Shown here: positions 18,781 to 23,206 of the stretch, piece after piece
Layout of the letters: every line of letters starts with the position of its first letter
Numbering within the stretch: the first letter of the stretch is position 1
Origin: a virus
DNA length: 23,206 nt
Reading direction: 5' to 3' (one strand)
Virus record (IMG/VR): IMGVR_UViG_3300032331_000479
Location: 1 to 23,206 of that record
Program-made: the position numbers and the translations under genes
Notes under the pieces: model-generated
Told to the model about the DNA's origin: nothing
Database searches by the model: none
Seen by the model: the letters and a program-made list of their open reading frames with translations, nothing else

Positions 18781-19267
18781 GTTTCTTCTCCCAAGTGCGA
18801 GAACCAAAATAAAAGCCAATGATACTAGATACTATTGACATTTCTTCATTTGAAAAAATAGTATCCATAGCTTCTGGAGTAAATCCACCAGTAGATTTAA
18901 CTGCCCAAATAAATCCTGCAACATCTACAAATACAAGTAAACCTACAAAAGTAAATGCTACAAACGGTCTTACACAAGCATTAAGAGTTTTAACCCATTG
19001 TGATGCGTTTTCTACAAGTTTAGCATCATGTGTGTATAATGCTTCACGTTCTTGTGCGTATGTTTCTGCATACGTTCCTTCTAATTCAATAGCAGCTTGA
19101 CGTTCTTGTGATTGAAAACCTTTTTCAGCCATAGCTAATGTTTGTTGATTTTGCAACATAGCCATTTCACGTTCATGCTTTTGGTCACCTTTTTGTTGAA
19201 AAAAACCTAACAAACTTGGTAATCCACTAGTGGCAAATCCTAAAATTCCAGAAATAATACTAAACAT
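18767..19267 (-). CDS. Holin candidate (3TM / GTA-release type)
   Basis: A 166-residue membrane protein. Residues 1-25 are an amphipathic or membrane-active segment (MFSIISGILGFATSGLPSLL), followed by a charged coiled-coil (about 28-90). Two membrane helices come next (RPFVAFTFVGLLVFVDVAGF and SIVSSIIGFYFGS), then a basic tail (RTWEKKREGV). This layout fits Holin_3TM-type proteins used in phage and gene-transfer-agent release. Placement directly before the endolysin supports it. Pore formation is inferred. Confidence 0.75.
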   Translation of the reverse strand: MFSIISGILGFATSGLPSLLGFFQQKGDQKHEREMAMLQNQQTLAMAEKGFQSQERQAAIELEGTYAETYAQEREALYTHDAKLVENASQWVKTLNACVRPFVAFTFVGLLVFVDVAGFIWAVKSTGGFTPEAMDTIFSNEEMSIVSSIIGFYFGSRTWEKKREGV

Positions 19268-19627
19268 TTATAGTTCCTTTGGGTCAAAGCCAAGATTATT
19301 GGCTATACGTTTTTGTAATTTTAAAAATAAACCTTTGTGACTTGTATATTTTTCAGTTTTTGGTGATTCTAAATAACATATCATATGTATAATTTCATGA
19401 CATAAAGTCTTCATAACCGTATCTAAATGACCACATTTTGCTGTGCTAATAGTTATAATATGTGGCTCACCTTGTTCTGGTGGTTCATATTGACCATACA
19501 TAGCAGGGTCATTAACAACTATAAAATCAACTTTATGTGATGGTGGTAATTTATATTCGTCAAATACAGGAAACTCTATAATCGCACTATATAGATTGGC
19601 TATATTGTTTTCTGTAATGAATGTCAT
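19268..19627 (-). CDS. SprT-like putative zinc metalloprotein
   Basis: A 119-residue protein with the zinc-protease motif in LCHEIIHMICY (His77-Glu78-x-x-His81) and a downstream SHKGLFLKLQKRIANNLG that could supply the third ligand. This is the SprT/SprT-like pattern. SprT-domain proteins include DNA-protein crosslink proteases. Phage versions are uncharacterised. It sits inside the lysis cassette between a membrane protein and the holin, with a four-base overlap at its start. It might process virion, lysis or host proteins. The substrate is unknown. Confidence 0.7.
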   Translation of the reverse strand: MTFITENNIANLYSAIIEFPVFDEYKLPPSHKVDFIVVNDPAMYGQYEPPEQGEPHIITISTAKCGHLDTVMKTLCHEIIHMICYLESPKTEKYTSHKGLFLKLQKRIANNLGFDPKEL

Positions 19628-20031
19628 TTATTGCTCAATGGATTCATTGTTGAACGTTTAACTGTATTTAATTTATCATCCATAGCATTTACAGTAGCTT
19701 CTAATTCTTTTCTTAATCCATTAACCATAGCAGAAGTTTCTCTTGAATTGGCAATAGCATCTGAAGCCTTTTCACCACTTCTAATAATAGAATCTGACAA
19801 CTGATATTGACGTTCTGTAGCAGCTTTCATTTGTATTTCAAGGGCATTAACTCGTTCTTGTATAGGAGCTAAAGTATCTACAGCTTCAATTGCCGAAACC
19901 ATCTTGTTGTAGAAAGTTATGCCTGCGTAAGCTCCTCCAGCTACTATCGGCAAGGCTATCAAAATCATCTTTAGAAGTGCCGAGCTGGATAAGTTCAAGC
20001 TGAAAGTTTTGTTTTTTTCCGATGTCATCAT
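19624..20031 (-). CDS. Membrane-anchored coiled-coil protein, possible spanin-like
   Basis: A 135-residue protein with a short N-terminal cytoplasmic part and a membrane helix at about residues 22-45 (LLKMILIALPIVAGGAYAGI). A long coiled-coil follows (SAIEAVDTLAPIQERVNALE; SETSAMVNGL region). This type II layout resembles an inner-membrane spanin (i-spanin), but no partner lipoprotein is evident. ATG 20031 is chosen behind AAGGA. Its first 146 bases overlap the C-terminus of the secreted Pro-rich gene in another frame. It overlaps the SprT-like start by ATGA. Confidence 0.6.
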   Translation of the reverse strand: MMTSEKNKTFSLNLSSSALLKMILIALPIVAGGAYAGITFYNKMVSAIEAVDTLAPIQERVNALEIQMKAATERQYQLSDSIIRSGEKASDAIANSRETSAMVNGLRKELEATVNAMDDKLNTVKRSTMNPLSNK

Positions 20032-20989
20032 TGAGTCCTTGTTCAAATTTAAAAGCGTCTGTTATCTGGATTTGTTGTATAATAGGTTTGTTTAGTATTT
20101 CTAATGAAAGGACAATTCCAAATCCATGTACAAGCTCTTTACCTTTTGGTATGTCAAGTTTAGGACTTTCTTTGCTTTCATTCTTTTGTTCAGTCTTTGG
20201 TGGTTCTTTTGGATTATCTTCTTTTGTTTTTGGTGTATCTTTCAATTCTTGTTTTGGTTGTTCAACCTTCGGTGGAGCTGATTCTACTTTAGGTGGCTCT
20301 GGTTGAGGCATAGGAGGCTCTGGAGCAGCTAAAGGATTAACCTCTGGCATAGGTGCAGGTGGAGGTGGAGCTGCTACTGGAGGAGGATTGTTAGCTGGAT
20401 TAAGTGGGCTACTAGGACTAACTGGTGAAGCTACGTTAGTAGGATTGGTAGCAGACTTAACGCAACTATCGCTAGTAGTAACCCAATCGCTATGGCTAGG
20501 GCTTCCATAAGGGTCTGGACAACTAATAATTTTAATTTGCGTAATACTTCCAACATAATCAGCTTGACAGGCTACTTGTCTAGTTTCAGTACTTGCTTGG
20601 CACGTTGGAGGGTCTTGAGTGCAATTGTCCGAAGTTTGAGTCCAAGCTGACCAAGCGTTTGCAGTACAATTAAAAGTCCTGCTTTGATTAATAGCACCGC
20701 TATAATGAGGTAATGTGCAAGCTGTGGTTTGATTTTCAACCAAGTCTGAACAAGTAGGTACTTTATACGCACCACATATTGGGTCATTTGGGTTATAAGA
20801 TACACACCAATAATCTTTAACTGCAATGATTGGGTCAATGCCATTACATACGAGAGACCCTTGAAGCATATATCCTTCAGGCGTTGGAGTATAGTTGCAA
20901 TACCAAGCATAAGCATTATTTGCCTTTGTTAGTGATAGAAGTAGTAATAGGCTCGTCAATAACAAGCGGTATTGTAAATGTTTGACCAT
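19886..20989 (-). CDS. Secreted cysteine- and proline-rich protein
   Basis: A 367-residue protein with a signal peptide (MVKHLQYRLLLTSLLLLLSL, likely cut after NAYA at about 28). It has two cysteine repeats of about 50 residues each, ending NAWSAWTQTSDNC and HSDWVTTSDSC, reminiscent of thrombospondin-like W-S-x-W repeats. A long Pro/Ala/Glu/Lys spacer follows (about 185-285), then a C-terminal domain ending QDGFGN. It is probably exported or outer-surface, perhaps an adhesin, spike or superinfection factor. No Shine-Dalgarno is obvious. The 74-base overlap at the start and the 146-base overlap at the end are unusually long. Confidence 0.65.
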   Translation of the reverse strand: MVKHLQYRLLLTSLLLLLSLTKANNAYAWYCNYTPTPEGYMLQGSLVCNGIDPIIAVKDYWCVSYNPNDPICGAYKVPTCSDLVENQTTACTLPHYSGAINQSRTFNCTANAWSAWTQTSDNCTQDPPTCQASTETRQVACQADYVGSITQIKIISCPDPYGSPSHSDWVTTSDSCVKSATNPTNVASPVSPSSPLNPANNPPPVAAPPPPAPMPEVNPLAAPEPPMPQPEPPKVESAPPKVEQPKQELKDTPKTKEDNPKEPPKTEQKNESKESPKLDIPKGKELVHGFGIVLSLEILNKPIIQQIQITDAFKFEQGLNDDIGKKQNFQLELIQLGTSKDDFDSLADSSWRSLRRHNFLQQDGFGN

Positions 20990-21410
20990 ATAGTTTTTTG
21001 AATGTATCTGGTTTTAGTTCATACCAGCCACGCTTTGCAGCATCACCAATAGAACCATTAATAGGACAAGGGCTACCACTTTGCAACATAGCTTCAAATA
21101 CTCTATCATCTTGACATAGGATAGAAACTGCTGCAACTTTAAGTCCTAAATCATTGAGTGTTTTAGCTAATTTAATACGTTCACAATTCATATCTTTTAG
21201 GACAGAGCCACCACTTACGCCAAACAAAGTTCCAGATACTGCACCAGAAACAGGTACAGCACAAACATCTTGGGAAAATGCTGACATACTAGGACTAATG
21301 GCTGAAGGTGGTGGTTGACCTTTATAGTTAATAGTAGTAGTATCAGCGTGTGCTGTGTGCACTAAAAATAATACAAGTATTACTATAGTTATCCATGATA
21401 ATATTTTCAT
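20916..21410 (-). CDS. Exported conserved phage protein
   Basis: A 164-residue protein with a signal peptide (MKILSWITIVILVLFLVHTA, cleavage near HADT). A conserved-looking region follows (FGVSGGSVLKDMNCERIKLA, then LGLKVAAVSILCQDDRVFEA and SGSPCPINGSIGD). I have a memory of similar proteins ('D-x-N-C-E-R-x-K-L') in other aquatic phages, uncharacterised. The cysteines fit a periplasmic disulphide protein. It follows the coiled-coil holin-like gene with a one-base gap. It probably acts in the periplasm during lysis or host modulation. Confidence 0.65.
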   Translation of the reverse strand: MKILSWITIVILVLFLVHTAHADTTTINYKGQPPPSAISPSMSAFSQDVCAVPVSGAVSGTLFGVSGGSVLKDMNCERIKLAKTLNDLGLKVAAVSILCQDDRVFEAMLQSGSPCPINGSIGDAAKRGWYELKPDTFKKLYGQTFTIPLVIDEPITTSITNKGK

Positions 21411-21411
21411 T

Positions 21412-21621
21412 TTATTTACCTAACCAATGATTAGCAATAAATGTCATAAATCCACCTATAGCAGAGGCTATAGCCATACCTGCCCAAAAACCACCTTTAG
21501 ATTTGTTAGCAAGTTCTAAAAGTAATTTAATGTCTGTTTCTAGATTTTCTACTTTGTCTTGCAAATTCTGAACTTGGGCAATAAGTTTGCCATATTGTAT
21601 TGGGTCTATTTCGTTGCTCAT
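21412..21621 (-). CDS. Small membrane coiled-coil protein, holin-like
   Basis: A 69-residue protein starting MSNEIDPIQYGKLIAQVQNL. An N-terminal coiled-coil (to about residue 40) is followed by one hydrophobic segment, WAGMAIASAIGGFMTFIANH. This is the pattern of XhlA-type and other small holin-associated proteins. It lies in the lysis region, overlapping the virion gene's stop by one base (TAATG). A role in holin function is an inference from topology. Confidence 0.6.
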   Translation of the reverse strand: MSNEIDPIQYGKLIAQVQNLQDKVENLETDIKLLLELANKSKGGFWAGMAIASAIGGFMTFIANHWLGK

Positions 21622-22994
21622 TATTGTCCTAATAAACTTTTTAAATCATCTGGGTTAGTAATATATGGTGCTAATAATCCAGCAGCATTTAATGGTGCAG
21701 TATTGCCTTGAAATAAATTAAGACCAGCATAAGGATTGCCACCAGTTTTAATTAAATTAGTAGCATTTCCTATATTTTGTTTTCCTAAAGCTGATGCAGT
21801 ATGCCTTGCAGCACCTCTTAATGTAGGTATTACAGCAGCACCTCCAATAGCACCTACTGGACCACCAGCAAGGTATCCAATCATAGCAGGAATACTCATA
21901 GATGCAACATTTTGACCAGTATTCATAATACTTTGCTCTGGTCTTCCAAATGCTCTTAAAGCATTTTCTATTCTTCCACCTTTTGCGGCTTGTTCAATTG
22001 CTTTAACTTCTTCTGGTGAAAATCCACGAAGTTTACTTTTATTCAATGCTAAACTTTTAAACTCTGCTCTTAACTTTGTAGCATAAGCAACATCATTATA
22101 TGGGTCAGTAGCTTTAATTTCAGCTTTTCTATATATTTCATCTAGTAATTCTGATTTTCTAGCTTGCTTCCATAATTCTCTAGCTTGTGGAACTAATTTA
22201 ATAGCTTCCACATCTCCTTGAACTGGAGCAACTAATTTAGAAGCATCTAATTTTTCCATAAAATCATCTAGTTCTTTTACAATATCTCCAGCAAACATTC
22301 TTTCAGAAGCATTGCCACTCATTTTAATGCCAGAAATACTTTCTCTTAAATCTTGCATTTTTTGTAATGTTTTGACAGAGCCACTAGCTTCATCTAATTG
22401 TTTAAGTGCATCTACAACTTGAGGTTGTCTAGCTTCACGAACTTTACTTCCAACAGTTGTTTTAACTTTATTTACAAATTGATTAAATGGTTCTGCTTGA
22501 ATAACAACACCAGCATCATCAATTTTTTTATAAATTTGAGATGCAGCACCTTTAACCTCTTCAGCAGTAGGTACTTTAGCTTTAATTTTTAAAGCCAATG
22601 ATGGTCTGTTAGGTAATAATGGTGTAGGTGCAATTTTAGATTCTTCAACTACATTTTGAACGTTTTGCAAATACTCTGGAGCAAGTTTACCACGAGGTTG
22701 ATATGTAAGTGCTTGTTGAACTTGTTCTGCAGTTTTTTCAGCAGTTCCTTTACCAAAATCTCCAGTAAATAATTCTTTTCCAACACCTGCAACGTTACCT
22801 GCAAATTGTCCTAATATGCCAGTACCTGCAGATAATGCAGCTTCTCCAACACCTAATGCTTTTTGACCTAATGTAGTAGGTTGTTGCTGATTTCTCATTT
22901 GGTCAGCAATGATAGCTAATTGTTGAGCATCTTGAGCATTTCCAGCAGCATCTGCAGCTTGTAGAGCTTTTAATACGTCATCATAGCTAGCCAT
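21621..22994 (-). CDS. Internal virion / DNA-ejection-type protein
   Basis: A 457-residue protein starting MASYDDVLKALQAADAAGNA, then DAQQLAIIADQM, an Ala/Gln-rich helical opening typical of podovirus ejection proteins. A Gly/Ala-rich, partly hydrophobic stretch (AGTGILGQFAGNVAGVG) follows, then a long helical middle. A second hydrophobic Gly/Ala segment lies near residues 365-395 (MIGYLAGGPVGAIGGAAVIP). Such proteins are injected with DNA and form a trans-envelope channel. It is coupled to upstream (TAATG) and downstream genes. The assignment is by composition and order rather than a unique motif. Confidence 0.6.
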   Translation of the reverse strand: MASYDDVLKALQAADAAGNAQDAQQLAIIADQMRNQQQPTTLGQKALGVGEAALSAGTGILGQFAGNVAGVGKELFTGDFGKGTAEKTAEQVQQALTYQPRGKLAPEYLQNVQNVVEESKIAPTPLLPNRPSLALKIKAKVPTAEEVKGAASQIYKKIDDAGVVIQAEPFNQFVNKVKTTVGSKVREARQPQVVDALKQLDEASGSVKTLQKMQDLRESISGIKMSGNASERMFAGDIVKELDDFMEKLDASKLVAPVQGDVEAIKLVPQARELWKQARKSELLDEIYRKAEIKATDPYNDVAYATKLRAEFKSLALNKSKLRGFSPEEVKAIEQAAKGGRIENALRAFGRPEQSIMNTGQNVASMSIPAMIGYLAGGPVGAIGGAAVIPTLRGAARHTASALGKQNIGNATNLIKTGGNPYAGLNLFQGNTAPLNAAGLLAPYITNPDDLKSLLGQ

Positions 22995-23206
22995 TATTTA
23001 TTTCCTAACCATTTGTTAATAAGAGCATCTGCATTAGGGATACCACCTGATGGACTATTTAAAGGAATATTTTTAGATGATACTGGTGCTTTATAAGAAC
23101 CACGTTCATATAATGGATTAAGTGTAAACTCTGCAGGTCTATAAACTCTAGTATAAGCATTATTTACACGCTTTTCTGTAACTTCCATTTCTTTATCAAG
23201 ACGTTC
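22994..23206 (-). CDS. C-terminal end of an unidentified virion gene (partial)
   Basis: An open frame runs in from the right edge and ends at 22994. An ATG at 23188 lacks a convincing ribosome site, and the frame is open upstream of it (reading ERLDKE), so this is more likely the last 70 residues of a longer protein. The visible part contains RPAEFTLNPLYERGSYKAP and ends KWLGNK. Its stop overlaps the next start by one base. It is probably a tail or ejection protein, judged by position only. Confidence 0.5.
   Translation of the reverse strand, partial: ERLDKEMEVTEKRVNNAYTRVYRPAEFTLNPLYERGSYKAPVSSKNIPLNSPSGGIPNADALINKWLGNK

Noticed and set aside
20572-20916. A 114-codon frame inside the secreted Cys-rich gene
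   Set aside because: It lies in an alternative frame of the signal-peptide protein, whose cysteine repeats and signal peptide clearly mark the true frame. The alternative product has no recognisable features.
1-23206. Temperate lifestyle genes (integrase, CI, attachment site)
   Set aside because: A Cro-like gene exists, but no integrase or CI motif was found and no convincing attachment core could be identified. Absence in the window is not proof for the whole phage.

Overview
The window is an AT-rich, tightly packed segment of a tailed double-stranded DNA phage (Caudoviricetes). The P22-type portal, terminase, scaffold-like and ejection-protein-like genes suggest a podovirus. Overlapping stop/start codons are everywhere, intergenic gaps are tiny, and no stretch longer than about 210 bases lacks a gene. 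Scaffold-like and ejection-like genes run off the left and right ends, so capsid and tail genes probably lie outside. No integrase, CI-type repressor, DNA polymerase or RNA polymerase is visible, which suggests a lytic phage relying on host polymerases.

Layout: (1) 1-6650, leftward: small and large terminase, P22-like portal, scaffold-like protein, and a set of small genes between the terminase subunits that includes a Dps-like ferritin-fold candidate and a cysteine-rich protein. (2) 6739-9077, rightward: a putative early operon of twelve tiny translationally coupled genes, several encoding single-span membrane peptides, behind a promoter/operator region with phased TTTACAAT repeats. (3) 9042-12894, leftward: Cro-like repressor, O-like replication protein with embedded iteron pairs, DnaB-like helicase, NinB, YbcO-like nuclease, PD-(D/E)XK nuclease, and Q-like and winged-helix regulators. 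(4) 13026-17393, rightward: Erf annealing protein and YqaJ exonuclease, an SSB-like protein, a SleB-like hydrolase, a glycosyltransferase and a DUF3310 protein. Blocks 3 and 4 diverge from a pair of near-consensus promoters. (5) 17390-23206, leftward: DEDDy exonuclease, GH24 lysozyme, holin candidates, a SprT-like protein, secreted Cys/Pro-rich proteins and an ejection-type virion protein.

The standout is a 23-codon gene at 14794-14865, inserted in reverse orientation inside block 4. It encodes a peptide with the hallmark of PqqA, the ribosomal precursor of pyrroloquinoline quinone (PQQ), including the Glu and Tyr that become the cofactor. It has a perfect Shine-Dalgarno, its own candidate promoter, a palindrome at the likely transcription start and a hairpin just after its stop, so it looks like an autonomous phage 'moron'. 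PQQ is the cofactor of methanol dehydrogenases, so the host is inferred, not shown, to be an AT-rich PQQ-dependent bacterium. A methylotroph such as a planktonic Methylophilales member is the natural guess. The phage would supply extra precursor peptide and depend on host PqqB-E enzymes.
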